This document shows positions 25,962 to 35,175 of a stretch of DNA of 64,000 nt, in pieces. The DNA lies in NCBI GenBank assembly GCA_017164015.1, contig CP071065.1, positions 995,409-1,059,408 on the forward strand. The letters run 5' to 3'. The notes below the pieces were generated by a model. The model searched no databases and had not been told where the DNA came from. It saw only the letters and a program-made list of their open reading frames with translations. A program made the translations under genes and the position numbers. Position 1 is the stretch's first letter. Each line of letters starts with the position of its first letter. Source of the DNA: Nostoc sp. UHCC 0702 (GTDB lineage Bacteria > Cyanobacteriota > Cyanobacteriia > Cyanobacteriales > Nostocaceae).

Positions 25962-27031
25962 TTTGCCGGAATAGAAATTAATTTGAGATCTTTATGGAGT
26001 TGCTCAATAGAAGCGTAATCTGAAGGGTTAACAAGAGTGTATCCAGCTGACTCGATTCCCGTAATATCCTCAATACCATCTGGGCTATTAAGAAAAGTCT
26101 GTTTGAGCTGATGGATTAACTCAGGAGGTAGCTTTTTAGACACTATTATGGGGGAATTAGTTATGGGAACAGATTCCCACAAGACTCTCCAGTTTTGATG
26201 TGTTAGCTTGCGGCTTCTTTGGTGCTTGAGGTAGGAGGGAATATTAGTGGCTGCTGCATCAACAGTGCCATCTTCTAGTGCAGCCATACTCTTACTATGG
26301 CTGCCAGCATAGATAACTTGAGCAAAATCCCTCTGGGAATCAATCCCAAGTTGATTAAAAGCCACTACGGGCATTAAATACCCAGAGGTTGATGATTTGT
26401 CCACAAAGGCTATGCGCTTGCCTTTCAGGTCTTTGAGGGTTTTGATGGGACTATTTTCTTTGACAAGAATACACGCCCGATACCAAGGTTGCCTAGTGTA
26501 TTTATCGATCGCAGTAACCAATGGTTTAAATTTAGCACCCCGCTCTACTGCCTCAACATAGCCCAAAGGCCCTAAATAAGCCATATCAAGCTTATCCTGC
26601 ACCAGTAAGTCAATGATTTCCTTGTAATCCTTGGCAATCTGGAAATCAAATGAAATTGGACTCACAGCTTGTATTTTCTGTGTACCTTGCGTTCCTTGTC
26701 TCTCTCGCCTCCCTTGTCCCTCTAAGGTGTTGGCTTGCGATTCGGTATCAACTTCTCGCCTAAAGGACTCCTCTAAGTATTCTTTTAAGGATTTAACCAT
26801 CCGTTCTTGTTCTGTGCGACTTTGCGTAGGCAGCACTCCAATTTTCAAGGTAGATATGTGATATTTACTACTCGCTGAGGTCTTTTTTACAAGGGACTGA
26901 TGACTCCCAGATACTTTTTCCGTACAGCCTGCACCCAGTAACGCCATAACCATCGCTAAAAACAAAACTCTGTTTTTGCTGAATAAGCGATGTTTAGGAG
27001 TAAGCGTCTGTGTGTCTACGCATTTCTCCAT
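25958..27031 (-). CDS. PhnD/SsuA-like substrate-binding lipoprotein
   Basis: 357 residues from the ATG at 27031. Signal peptide with the lipobox LLGAGC. The periplasmic-binding fold of phosphate/phosphite/phosphonate ABC systems: LKIGVLPTQSRTEQERMVKS, DMAYLGPLGYVEAVERGA, and KGKRIAFVDKSSTSGYLMP with the anion-binding STSG loop. Around residues 95-112 it holds a Gly/Gln/Arg-rich stretch (EGQGRRERQGTQGTQ) encoded by repeat-like DNA. It is coupled to a histidine kinase rather than to an ABC permease, so a role as the sensor subunit of a two-component system is more likely than import. Confidence 0.88.
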   Translation of the reverse strand: MEKCVDTQTLTPKHRLFSKNRVLFLAMVMALLGAGCTEKVSGSHQSLVKKTSASSKYHISTLKIGVLPTQSRTEQERMVKSLKEYLEESFRREVDTESQANTLEGQGRRERQGTQGTQKIQAVSPISFDFQIAKDYKEIIDLLVQDKLDMAYLGPLGYVEAVERGAKFKPLVTAIDKYTRQPWYRACILVKENSPIKTLKDLKGKRIAFVDKSSTSGYLMPVVAFNQLGIDSQRDFAQVIYAGSHSKSMAALEDGTVDAAATNIPSYLKHQRSRKLTHQNWRVLWESVPITNSPIIVSKKLPPELIHQLKQTFLNSPDGIEDITGIESAGYTLVNPSDYASIEQLHKDLKLISIPAK

Positions 27032-27237
27032 AAAATTATTCAAATTATAGATAGCTCAAAAACTCCGAGACTGTGACTAGCAACCCAGAGGATTGTTTAC
27101 TCAGTACTCGGTTAAATTTATTTTTCCCTAAAAAATCTAAAGGTAACAGTTTTGAGCAAAAAGGCACTTTTTGATGAATTAAGCTGGCTGATGGCTGATG
27201 GCTGATAAATGATGACTGTGAACAGTGCGATATTTTT

Positions 27238-28422
27238 TTATTTGTCAGTAAAGACGTTCCGGCGGAACGTCTCTACTGGGATTTGAATCCAGAACTCTGT
27301 GCCTTTTCCTAATTCTGATAGACACTTCAAAGTTCCACCATGTTTTTCTACTACAATTTGATAGCTAATGGAGAGTCCTAAACCTGTTCCTTTACCCACA
27401 GGCTTAGTTGTGAAAAATGGATCAAATAAACGCGCTCTCACTTCTTCAGTTGTCCCAGAACCGTTATCAGCAATTCGGATGGAAATAAAATTTTTATCTA
27501 AAACTTCAGTCCGAATCCTAATTTGTGGTTTTCCAGTTATTTTTCTATTCAAGACTGACTCTTCCAATGCATCGAGCGCATTAGTGATAATATTCATAAA
27601 TACCTGATTTAACTGCCCAGGGTAGCAATCTACTAAGGGCAAATCACCATATTCTTTAATTAAAGATATACCAAGCCCAGTACTATTATCTTTCCACCGA
27701 TGGTGCAAAATCAACAATGTATTTTCAATGCCTTCATGAATATCAACTAACTTTTTCTCTGCTTCATCAAGGCGCGAAAAGTTTCGCAGACTAATCACAA
27801 TTTCACGAATCCGGTTAGTACCCATCTTCATAGAAGATAAAATCTTTGTTAAGTCATGAACCAGAAAATCTAAGTCGTGGTCTTGTCCTAAAAGTTCTTC
27901 TCTAGAATATTGAGAAACTTCACAAAATAAATCATTAGCATAAGTGATAGCCCCTTTTTTATCTGTGATAGCTACCAATGAATGGGCATTTAAAGCAAAT
28001 TTAAAAGCTTCTAATTCTTGAATATAATCTTTTAGTTCTAGTTCTTTTTGTTTATTAACAGTAATATCATGAGCTAATGCGTAAAATAAGTTTTTTTCAA
28101 TAGCTGAAATTGCATTCCATGACAACCATTTGTAGGAGCCATCTTGACAGAGATAGCGGTTTTCAAAAGAAATTGCATCTACACCATTTTCCAGTTTTTG
28201 AGCAGTTAAAATAGTGAATTCGCGGTCTTCGGGGTGAACAAATTCAATAAATGGTTTTTCAAGCAGTTCCTGAGTTGACCAACCTAGTATTTTTGTCCAT
28301 GCTGGGTTTAAATGCTGAAAATAACCATCAAAACTAGCAATACAAAATAAATCTAGGGAAAGGGAAAAAAATCTAGAGTATGTTTCTTCTGATTGTTTAT
28401 ACTCAGACATAGCTTGTTTCAT
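27238..28422 (-). CDS. PAS histidine kinase lacking the phosphoacceptor region
   Basis: 394 residues from the ATG at 28422. PAS 1 covers about 14-120 with a PAC tail (SFENRYLCQDGSYKWLSWN), and PAS 2 about 135-182. At residue 182 (LLGQDH) the protein jumps to DLDFLVHDLTKILSSMKMG, which in the sibling kinase lies about 50 residues after the H-box. The usual LVAGVAHEINNP segment is therefore absent. The second DHp helix and the full ATPase domain remain: NALDALEES, RIADNGSGTTEEV, FDPFFTTKPVGK, GTGLGLSIS. It cannot autophosphorylate in the normal way. It could be a decoy, a phosphatase or a dying gene. The same order of genes as the PhnD operon suggests it arose by duplication. Confidence 0.8.
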   Translation of the reverse strand: MKQAMSEYKQSEETYSRFFSLSLDLFCIASFDGYFQHLNPAWTKILGWSTQELLEKPFIEFVHPEDREFTILTAQKLENGVDAISFENRYLCQDGSYKWLSWNAISAIEKNLFYALAHDITVNKQKELELKDYIQELEAFKFALNAHSLVAITDKKGAITYANDLFCEVSQYSREELLGQDHDLDFLVHDLTKILSSMKMGTNRIREIVISLRNFSRLDEAEKKLVDIHEGIENTLLILHHRWKDNSTGLGISLIKEYGDLPLVDCYPGQLNQVFMNIITNALDALEESVLNRKITGKPQIRIRTEVLDKNFISIRIADNGSGTTEEVRARLFDPFFTTKPVGKGTGLGLSISYQIVVEKHGGTLKCLSELGKGTEFWIQIPVETFRRNVFTDK

Positions 28423-28473
28423 CCATTTTTTGATAGATGTTAACTGTATAAAGGAAATCGCAAAAATAAAATC

Positions 28474-28616
28474 AGGACTTACGCAACTGGCACACAGATT
28501 TACTGTGATGGCAGTCAATAGTCCAGAGTCAATAGTCTTTAAGCAAGATTTTTTGGACTATTGACTTTTGACCCTTGACTGCCCAGACGAAAAAATATGA
28601 CACTTACGTAAGTCCT
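28474..28616. mobile_element. MITE-like element R4, copy a
   Basis: Ends AGGACTTACGCAACTGGCAC and, inverted, ACTTACGTAAGTCCT. It contains GATGGCAGT and a heptamer-like AGTCAATAGTC core. It lies inverted relative to copies at 38521-38664 and 40953-41096. It overlaps the region upstream of the PAS kinase. Confidence 0.75.
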
Positions 28617-29061
28617 AAAAATATTTGCTTGCAAGTTGTTGACTGATGATTGATGACTGACTCTCAGTTTACAACAATGACAAGGTATATTTATAGCTGG
28701 GGACTGGGGACTGGGGACTGGGGACTGGGGACTGGGTGAAAAGCCTTTTTGTGTCTAGGTTTTATCATCTGTTGATGTCCTAACCACCTTGGCTATTGCT
28801 ATATTTATAAGTCCCTAAGTAGGGGCGTACAGCTGTACGCCCCTACTTTTTGCCGCTAAAACATCCATAGCCATGAGATATTTTCAAGCCCAATACTTTC
28901 CCAAATTGACTTTTGGGGTCTTTTGGCTATGGAATGAAGCACAAAACTAAGTTGATGGTAGAGGTGGGCAAAGTTACTTTTTACTCACTTTTCTACTGAA
29001 TATATATTTCCCTAAAAAACTGTAAACTCAACTTACTTTTGGGATTTTAGATAAAAAGATA
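28617..29061. other. Intergenic, repeats only
   Basis: No gene supported. It holds a (GGGGACT) array at 28697-28736 and a palindrome AGGGGCGTACAGCTGTACGC near 28822. Confidence 0.5.
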
Positions 29062-29155
29062 AATAAATGAAGTACAGATCTTAAATATGATAAATCTTGT
29101 GGGGTGGGCAGGAAAGCCCGCCCTTGTGTACCTCATTCAGATGGAATAGGCTGTA
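29062..29155. mobile_element. Dispersed repeat family R2, copy b
   Basis: AATGAAGTACAGATCTTAAA, TATGATAAATCTTGTGGGGT, a GGGCAGGAAAGCCCGCCC hairpin and CCTCATTCAGATGGAAT. Same block order as 9667 and 32352. Confidence 0.6.
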
Positions 29156-29166
29156 AATTCAATTAT

Positions 29167-29817
29167 TTAAGCAATACTGCCCCGCTTGCGTGCTTCTTTG
29201 TAGGAAGTTCCCACATTTCTCAAACCTGCTTTAATCATTTGTCTTTCCAAAAGGGCAAAGAAACGGGCTTTATCTCCGCCTTTTACTACCGCTTGGTTGT
29301 GCGCTTCAGCGATCGCAACAGGATAACCATATCCTTTTTGTACTTGTGCTAGCATCAGTCCCAATGCTTGATCAAACATAGCTGTATTTTTAGCTACCCA
29401 CCCAGGAACTTCTATGCGGGCAATTTCAGTGCCGACGTGAACATAGCAAAAGTAGATGGTTTGTTCACCGTAGAGTTCTAGAATCCTGGCATTACTGCGC
29501 CAGAGAGGGCCGCGTTGTCCTGGTTTGAGTTGGGTTGCCCAAAGGGCAGTATCTCGCAGAGGTTCAAAAATTTTGCAAGGGACTTTTTCTAGCTGATTGG
29601 GGCAAAAACTCAGACAGTCGGGGACTGGATGGGTACAGGCTGACAAACGTAAAAAGTTCATGCCTTCGATGCTGCGGGCGGCGCTAACATAACCCATTAA
29701 AGGAATTTGAGCATCACGCATCTGCTTCCAAGCTTCTAAAACTGGGGGTAAAATGCGATCGCGTGCATCAAGAGGCAATTGTTCTAAAAACCAGTAAATT
29801 AACGAACCATCTACCAT
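29167..29817 (-). CDS. nurA: NurA nuclease, C-terminal part (out of frame with N-terminal part)
   Basis: 216 residues starting in the NurA domain: the frame [15 protein letters not shown] gives the second conserved Asp-Gly-Ser of NurA, then [27 protein letters not shown], and a C-terminal block [20 protein letters not shown]. NurA is a 5'-3' nuclease that works with HerA in resecting DNA ends. This piece continues the upstream gene in another frame. Its ATG lies 2 nt after the upstream stop, so it may be the original codon for an internal Met. It is probably inactive alone. Translation by stop-start coupling could make the two halves as separate subunits, which is speculative. Confidence 0.75.
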   Translation of the reverse strand: MVDGSLIYWFLEQLPLDARDRILPPVLEAWKQMRDAQIPLMGYVSAARSIEGMNFLRLSACTHPVPDCLSFCPNQLEKVPCKIFEPLRDTALWATQLKPGQRGPLWRSNARILELYGEQTIYFCYVHVGTEIARIEVPGWVAKNTAMFDQALGLMLAQVQKGYGYPVAIAEAHNQAVVKGGDKARFFALLERQMIKAGLRNVGTSYKEARKRGSIA

Positions 29818-29819
29818 TG

Positions 29820-30506
29820 CTAGGGTTGGTATTTGTTCCGCTGGGGGGGATGAGGGGGATGAGGGGGATGAGGGGGATGAGGGGGATGGGGGGATGAGGG
29901 GGATGGGGGGGATGGGGGGGATGAGGGGGATGGGGGAGATGAGGGGGATGAGGGGGATGAGGGGGATAAGGATAACTCTGGCTTATCTGCCCTAGTTACT
30001 CCTTTGGCTTCACATGCAAGTTCTGCTAATACTGTGGCTTCGCTGGCTGTGCGGCGAAAACTCATCCATTCTTCTGTTCTAATTCCCCACTGCCGGGACA
30101 TGTATAAATCTTCTGGGCGATAAAATACTTCTGGCAAACTATCAAGTATTGGATGGCGGTTTTGTCCGTAGTGCAAGACGACTCTGCCGATATTCAGAAG
30201 ATAGCAATAAGCAATTTCGTGATGGTTGGGGGCAATTTGCGAACCGTCGGTGGCGATGACGGTATGTACCTTTGGCGGTACAGGGATATCAATGCAGGTT
30301 TCTAGTGGTTCGATGGGGGTAGCATTAGCAAAGAGAATGCGATCGCGCCATTTTTCCTGACGATCTAGTAAATCTTGTTGAGAATTGTAAGCATTTTTTA
30401 AATGTTGTTGAGCTAATTCTAAACGCTGGCGATTGGCAGCAGCTTCTAAGGTAAGATGCTGACTTAAACCCTGCATTTGTCGCGCTAATTTTGTTAAATC
30501 AAGCAT
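29820..30506 (-). CDS. nurA: NurA nuclease, N-terminal part ending in repeat-coded tail
   Basis: 228 residues. Residues about 1-180 are the NurA N-terminus, with [20 protein letters not shown] carrying the first catalytic Asp and [20 protein letters not shown]. From about residue 183 the frame enters the 9-bp repeat (29843-29967) and reads Ser/Pro then His/Pro units until the stop at 29820. The frame switches inside the array. A net change of +1 or -2 nt there would fuse it to the downstream part and restore a protein of about 440 residues. The array has runs of up to seven G, so slippage, a sequencing error or real decay are all possible. Confidence 0.75.
   Translation of the reverse strand: MLDLTKLARQMQGLSQHLTLEAAANRQRLELAQQHLKNAYNSQQDLLDRQEKWRDRILFANATPIEPLETCIDIPVPPKVHTVIATDGSQIAPNHHEIAYCYLLNIGRVVLHYGQNRHPILDSLPEVFYRPEDLYMSRQWGIRTEEWMSFRRTASEATVLAELACEAKGVTRADKPELSLSPSSPSSPSSPPSPSSPPSPPSPSSPHPPHPPHPPHPPHPPQRNKYQP
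29843..29967. repeat. GGGGGATGA tandem array inside nurA
   Basis: About 13 units of GGGGGATGA with irregular members (GGGGGGATG and others). The unit length mixes 8, 9 and 10 bp, so copy changes can shift the reading frame of the gene that crosses it. Confidence 0.9.
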
Positions 30507-30576
30507 AAATGTGAGGAGTTGGGAGTTGAGAGTTAGGAGTGAGGAGTTAAATCATAACTCCTCGTTTCTCAATCAG

Positions 30577-31359
30577 TTAAAGCCAACTAGAAAAATCTTT
30601 GGCAAAATGAGAAAGTGATAATAGCTGAATTCGCTGATCGTTTTGCGCGGCTTTCCTTTCTGGTTGAGTATTATACCCCCAATCTGCTAAGAATAGTTGC
30701 ACATCTTCCAGGTCTGTTTGCTGCTGGACTAACTGCAATGTCTTGAGTCTGTCTTCTACAAACCATAAACTTACTGGCTTTTCTGCTGCCTGAATTAATT
30801 CTCGCAGGATTTCATATTTGGGGCGCTTCACTTCTTTGCCAAAAATTGCTGTTGATGGTAAATTTACCCCTTCTTGTTGCAATAATTGCTGTACAAAACG
30901 CCCCTCTTTGGTAGTCACAATATATACTTTGACTGCACTGGCGACAGTCAATTTGATTTTTTCCACAACCCCCGGATAAAATTTATGCAAACTTAGCCAA
31001 CCTGCTAAATCTGTGTTAATCCATTCATCTCGCAGGTTGTCTAGTTTTGCACCAATGTCTCTAGCCTGTAGTTTACCGTCTAACAAAATTTGTGGGGCAA
31101 TAGTTACCCATTCCTGAAGAATCTTGTCATCAGAAATTCCATCCATCAAGGCTTTAATCAAAACAGGCATTTCCCAACCTGTTTCAATTACAGGCCGCAG
31201 GCGATAAAATCTCAATGCTAAATCATCTGGTGGTGTATCGTTAGCTGGCGGCCAAATTAGAGAGTAAGTACGCCATGCTACCTCAAAATATTCAATTAGT
31301 CCGTCGCAAATCACTCCATCAAAGTCTAAGGCTAAAATTGTGGGACTACTTGCTGTCAT
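30577..31359 (-). CDS. HAD-superfamily hydrolase
   Basis: 260 residues. HAD motif I is LALDFDGVICDG (nucleophile Asp in DFDG). A helical cap domain follows (about 20-130). Motif II is the Thr in VYIVTTKEG and motif III the Lys in GKEVKRPKYEIL. Motif IV is LWFVEDRLKTLQ with the acidic pair. All four motifs are present, so it should be an active phosphatase. The substrate cannot be told. Some cyanobacterial homologues are annotated as HAD hydrolases near nurA. It is 70 bp upstream of nurA on the same strand. Confidence 0.85.
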   Translation of the reverse strand: MTASSPTILALDFDGVICDGLIEYFEVAWRTYSLIWPPANDTPPDDLALRFYRLRPVIETGWEMPVLIKALMDGISDDKILQEWVTIAPQILLDGKLQARDIGAKLDNLRDEWINTDLAGWLSLHKFYPGVVEKIKLTVASAVKVYIVTTKEGRFVQQLLQQEGVNLPSTAIFGKEVKRPKYEILRELIQAAEKPVSLWFVEDRLKTLQLVQQQTDLEDVQLFLADWGYNTQPERKAAQNDQRIQLLSLSHFAKDFSSWL

Positions 31360-31405
31360 TGTTTTGAGGATGAAAACTGCTGTTGTCAGCTTACTTGATC
31401 AGTAA

Positions 31406-32287
31406 TTATTTTTCTGTATCAGGAATAATTTCTACTGTTAATTTGGCTGGTGTTTGACGATGAGTAAAAATACCGTGTCCTGGACTGAATAGTAATGACA
31501 ATAAAAATAATCCTGATACTACTAGTACGATCGCTGGGCCAGAGGGTAAATTATAAAAATAGCTTATATACATACCACTGATACTGGAAAATACACCAAT
31601 GAATGCACCCAAAATCATTACTTGGTGTAAACGTTTGACTAACAAATAAGCGGTTGCTCCTGGTGTAATTAACAGTGATAGTACTAAAATTACACCTACG
31701 GCTTTCATGCTGGCAACAATTGTTAAAGCAATCAACAGCATCAGTCCAAAGTTCAGCCGATTGACTGGCAATCCTGCTGCTTGAGCGCCTAAAGGGTCAA
31801 AAGTGTAAAATAAAAGTTCTTTATATAATAAAACTATGACTATTAAAACTATAGCAGCAATGATCGCAGTATCTCGTACTTCATCAACAGTAACGCCAAG
31901 AATATTGCCAAACAAAAAGTGATTCAAATCGATTTTGTTATCTTTTTGAATCACAGTAATTAAAGTAATACCAAGGGCAAAGAATGCTGAGAAAACTATC
32001 CCCATTGCAGCATCTTCTTTAATAGGCGATCGCGTTCTAATCCAAGCGATCGCCATTGTACTCAAAACACCCGCAATAAATGCACCAATAAAGATATTCG
32101 CGCCTAGCATAAAGGCGATCGCTAACCCTGGCAAAACTGAGTGACTTATAGCATCGCCTAACAATGCTAGTCGCTGCACCATCAAGTAACTGCCCACGAC
32201 AGCACACAACAAGCCCACTAAAATGGCAATCACTAGCGATCGTTGCATAAAACCGTATTGCAACGGTTCAATTAATGCTTGTAGCAT
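31406..32287 (-). CDS. mntB: Mn/Zn ABC transporter permease
   Basis: 293 residues, eight or nine predicted membrane helices. ABC-3 family: RSLVIAILVGLLCAVVGSYL, LGDAISHSVLPGLAIAF and DPLGAQAAGLPVNRLNFGLM. This is the loop that contacts the ATPase. It imports Mn (or Zn) with MntA and MntC. It lies 223 bp downstream of mntA on the same strand. The gap holds repeat R2, which may loosen the operon. Confidence 0.9.
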   Translation of the reverse strand: MLQALIEPLQYGFMQRSLVIAILVGLLCAVVGSYLMVQRLALLGDAISHSVLPGLAIAFMLGANIFIGAFIAGVLSTMAIAWIRTRSPIKEDAAMGIVFSAFFALGITLITVIQKDNKIDLNHFLFGNILGVTVDEVRDTAIIAAIVLIVIVLLYKELLFYTFDPLGAQAAGLPVNRLNFGLMLLIALTIVASMKAVGVILVLSLLITPGATAYLLVKRLHQVMILGAFIGVFSSISGMYISYFYNLPSGPAIVLVVSGLFLLSLLFSPGHGIFTHRQTPAKLTVEIIPDTEK

Positions 32288-32351
32288 ATTTTGTTATTTG
32301 TCCTTTGTCAGTTGTTAGTTGTCAGTTGTCAGTTGCCAGTTGTATTTTGCT

Positions 32352-32460
32352 ACTATTACAACAGTTTGTAAGTAAATGAAGTACACATATTAAATATAAT
32401 AAATCTTGTGGGGTGGGCATCCTGCCCGCCGTTTTGTAACTTCTTCAGATAAAATCTGCT
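32352..32460. mobile_element. Dispersed repeat family R2, copy c
   Basis: ACAACAGTTTGTAAGTAAAT, then ATAATAAATCTTGTGGGGTG, GGGCATCCTGCCCGCC and CTTCTTCAGATAAAATCTGC. It sits between mntA and mntB and next to TTGTCAG heptamers at 32296-32345. Confidence 0.65.
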
Positions 32461-32510
32461 GGAACTACTAACCACTGACCACTGACAACTGACCACTGAC
32501 TAATCGTAAT

Positions 32511-33323
32511 TTACGCAGCATCAGCATAGTACATTACTTTACCGCCATAAGCGCGATGCAAGTTTTGTTCTGTGAGTACTTCATGCCGCGAACCTGTGGA
32601 GATTAATTCACAATTTAGTAATATTAAATCATCAAAGTGGGTGATTGATTCGCCTAAGTCGTGGTTAACTACTAACACAATTTTATTTTCAGCGGCGAGT
32701 TCACGGAAGACTTGAAAAATCACTGTTTGAGTTTTTTGATCGATGCCTACAAAAGGTTCATCAAAGCAGAAAATATCTGCTTGTTGCGCTAAAGCACGGG
32801 CTAAAAATACCCGTTGTTGCTGTCCACCTGAAAGTTGTCCAATGGGGCGATTTTGATATTCACTCATTCCCACCCGTTCGATGGCATTTTTTGCTACTTG
32901 GCGACTAACTGCTGAGAAGCTACGCAACCAACCTGTTTTCTTTACCCTTCCCATCATCACTACATCCCAGACTGTAGCGGGGTAAGTCCAGTCAATTTGG
33001 CTACGCTGTGGTACATATGCAACTTTCTCTAGTTGTTGCATCAATGATTTACCTTGGTACAATACTGTACCGCTGCTAGCGGGAACCAAGCCTAACATTG
33101 CTTTCATCAGCGTACTTTTACCGGCACCATTGGGGCCAAAAATACCCGTTAACCTTCCTGGATTGACAACACAGCTAACGTCCCTCAAGGCCTCTTGTGT
33201 GCGGTAATATACTCCTACATGGGCAATATTAATGCTTGCAGTTGTTGCGATCGCGGTGTCTTTTTGAGGATAAACCCGATCAAAGCCGGAATTGGCTTCT
33301 AAGGAAAAGTTAACGGTTCTCAT
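32511..33323 (-). CDS. mntA: Mn/Zn ABC transporter ATP-binding protein
   Basis: 270 residues from the ATG at 33323; an open frame runs further upstream but crosses the promoter region. Walker A is GPNGAGKST, the Q-loop is VPQRS, the signature LSGGQQQR, Walker B CFDEPF and the switch His is in VVNHDLG. It energises the MntB permease. It is divergent from mntC over a 96-bp gap that holds two direct repeats. Confidence 0.92.
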   Translation of the reverse strand: MRTVNFSLEANSGFDRVYPQKDTAIATTASINIAHVGVYYRTQEALRDVSCVVNPGRLTGIFGPNGAGKSTLMKAMLGLVPASSGTVLYQGKSLMQQLEKVAYVPQRSQIDWTYPATVWDVVMMGRVKKTGWLRSFSAVSRQVAKNAIERVGMSEYQNRPIGQLSGGQQQRVFLARALAQQADIFCFDEPFVGIDQKTQTVIFQVFRELAAENKIVLVVNHDLGESITHFDDLILLNCELISTGSRHEVLTEQNLHRAYGGKVMYYADAA

Positions 33324-33347
33324 AGTGTTATTTCTGGGATGCAAGGG

Positions 33348-33408
33348 AAAAATGAAAAGAATATGAGAATAATGTACCCTAAAAAATGAGAGAAATATGA
33401 AAATAACT
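33348..33408. promoter_or_regulatory. Direct repeats in the mntA-mntC divergent promoter
   Basis: AAAAATGAAAAGAATATGAG (33348) and AAAAATGAGAGAAATATGAA (33382) are about 27-bp repeats offset by 34 bp, between divergent mntA and mntC. They could bind the Mn-responsive regulator of this operon (ManR in other cyanobacteria). The link is inference. Confidence 0.45.
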
Positions 33409-33419
33409 GTAACAAGCCG

Positions 33420-34397
33420 ATGAGAGGAATTACTCAATCCCCAGCTAGATATTGCCGGCAAGCTTTGGTAGGATTGCTTTTGGCACTTTCGATAGGTGGC
33501 TGTACCAAGGTGGGTTCTAACAGTACCTCTCCTGGGACAGATGGGAAACCGCGAGTAGTTGCAACTAGCACCATCATTGCTGATTTGACACAAGAAGTTG
33601 CAGGAGACGAAATTCAGTTAACTGGAATTCTCAAACCTGGTACTGATCCTCATGTTTACGAACCGGTACCAGCAGACAGCAGATTTTTAGAACAAGCAGA
33701 CTTGATTTTGTATAACGGTTACAACTTGGAACCGGGATTGATTAAATTAATGAAAGCCTCTGGTAGCAAGGCGCAGCAGCTAGCGGTAGGAGAATTTGTC
33801 AAACCTTTGCAGCTAGATAAGGGTAAAGGTGAAATAGTCCCAGATCCTCACGTTTGGGGTGATGCAGAAAATGCGATCGCGATGGTAAATGCAATTCGGG
33901 ATGCTTTAATTAAGTTATCGCCTGAAGATCAAGAAGAATTTACTCAAAAGGCAGCGCAACTTACTCAAGAATTAAAGCAGTTGCATAGCTGGACTAAACA
34001 ACAAATTCAAACTATTCCCCCAGATAAACGCAAACTCGTAACTACCCACGATGCATTTCAATATTATGGACGAGCTTATGGGATTGCGATCGCAGGGACT
34101 TTAATCGGCATTAGTACTGAAGAACAACCAAGCGCTCAAACAGTGCAGCGATTGGTAGAATCAATTAAAAAGACAGGCGTTCCCGCCATTTTTGCTGAGA
34201 CGACAATTAACCCAGCTTTAATTAAAACAGTTGCTCAAGAAGCAAACATTAAATTAGCACCACGTCAACTATACTCTGATTCAATTGGTGCAAAAGGAAG
34301 TGATGGAGATTCCTACATCAAAATGATTGAGGCTAACACTCGCAGCATTGTAGAAGCATTAGGTGGTAAATATACACCATTTCAATCAAATAAGTAG
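33420..34397 (+). CDS. mntC: Mn/Zn ABC transporter substrate-binding lipoprotein
   Basis: 325 residues, cluster A-I (ZnuA/MntC) binding protein. Signal peptide with lipobox LSIGGC. Metal ligands are visible in order: His in TDPHVYEPV, His in VPDPHVWGD, Glu in IFAETTIN and Asp in YSDSIG. This His-His-Glu-Asp set is typical of Mn binders such as Synechocystis MntC. The long helical backbone is present. It delivers the metal to MntAB and is divergently transcribed from them. Confidence 0.93.
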   Translation: MRGITQSPARYCRQALVGLLLALSIGGCTKVGSNSTSPGTDGKPRVVATSTIIADLTQEVAGDEIQLTGILKPGTDPHVYEPVPADSRFLEQADLILYNGYNLEPGLIKLMKASGSKAQQLAVGEFVKPLQLDKGKGEIVPDPHVWGDAENAIAMVNAIRDALIKLSPEDQEEFTQKAAQLTQELKQLHSWTKQQIQTIPPDKRKLVTTHDAFQYYGRAYGIAIAGTLIGISTEEQPSAQTVQRLVESIKKTGVPAIFAETTINPALIKTVAQEANIKLAPRQLYSDSIGAKGSDGDSYIKMIEANTRSIVEALGGKYTPFQSNK

Positions 34398-34407
34398 AAT
34401 CAAAAGT

Positions 34408-34498
34408 GTTAGTTGTTAGTTGTCAGTTGTCAGTTGTCAGTTGTCAGTTGTCAGTTGTCAGTTGTCAGTTGTCAATTGTCAGTTGTCAGTCATCAGTC
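34408..34498. repeat. Heptamer tandem repeat (GTCAGTT)n
   Basis: About 12 copies of TTGTCAG directly after mntC, with small variants at both ends. Confidence 0.9.
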
Positions 34499-34624
34499 AT
34501 ATAACTTTAGGCATGGATATTTGCTTTTAATCAGAAACTACTTCTAGAGAAGGAACGCATTGCAGCTTTAATTTATTAGATTAGATTTTGGTAAATACAT
34601 TAAATTTAAATTACTGAGAAAGCC

Positions 34625-34966
34625 ATGACTAAAGAAGTAGAAAAACAAAATAATGTACCCGATACTCATCAACCAGTAAGTCAAGATTGGCATTCCCAAG
34701 ATGAGCCAAATGTGAAAGAAAGAAAGTTAACAGCCAATCCAGGCGATCGCATTGATGAAAGCCAATCAGTTGAAGATAAAGCAAAACAGGTTGCTGTAGA
34801 TTCACCAGACATCACAGGCGACCATATTACAGTCCCGACATACTTTGTCGTGGATGAACCAAATGGTGAGAAAAAGGCACTCCACCATGTCAAAGATGCA
34901 GAAGAAATTTCTGATGTAATTCGCCAAGCACGAGTTGATGAAAATGGCAACCGGATTTGGTGGTAG
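34625..34966 (+). CDS. Small hydrophilic protein of unknown function
   Basis: 113 residues, very polar with no hydrophobic segment and no Cys. The N-terminal half is rich in Gln, Asp, Glu and Lys and looks disordered. The C-terminal half has a more regular pattern (HITVPTYFVVDEPNGEKKAL, then DVIRQARVDENGNRIWW). A GAGAAAG ribosome binding site precedes the ATG. No family is recognised. It could be a stress-type protein by composition only. Confidence 0.65.
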   Translation: MTKEVEKQNNVPDTHQPVSQDWHSQDEPNVKERKLTANPGDRIDESQSVEDKAKQVAVDSPDITGDHITVPTYFVVDEPNGEKKALHHVKDAEEISDVIRQARVDENGNRIWW

Positions 34967-35031
34967 GGGCATTCCGTGGATTTAAAACAAAGCTCACCGC
35001 CTCCGAAGCAATAGCTGGATTGGGTGAGAAG

Positions 35032-35072
35032 CCCACACTGTACTGCTTGCAGTCAGTGTGGGAGTATGTCAC
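35032..35072. repeat. Hairpin with IS200/IS605-like end
   Basis: CCCACACTG pairs with CAGTGTGGG and is followed by AGTATGTCAC. The motif CAGTGTGGGAGTAT(G/A)TCAC recurs at 59978-59996. It resembles subterminal hairpins of IS200/IS605-type elements. No transposase is attached. Confidence 0.45.
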
Positions 35073-35175
35073 TTCAAAGGTACTGACCCAAACAATGCTA
35101 AGGTTGTAATGATATCCCTACTCGTTCATTAACAGGGAGTAAATTTAGCAAGCTCTGAATAGAAAGCCCTAAATT

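Noticed and set aside
33324..33593. Longer N-terminus for mntA
   Set aside because: It would cross the promoter and the start of divergent mntC and has no ABC features.
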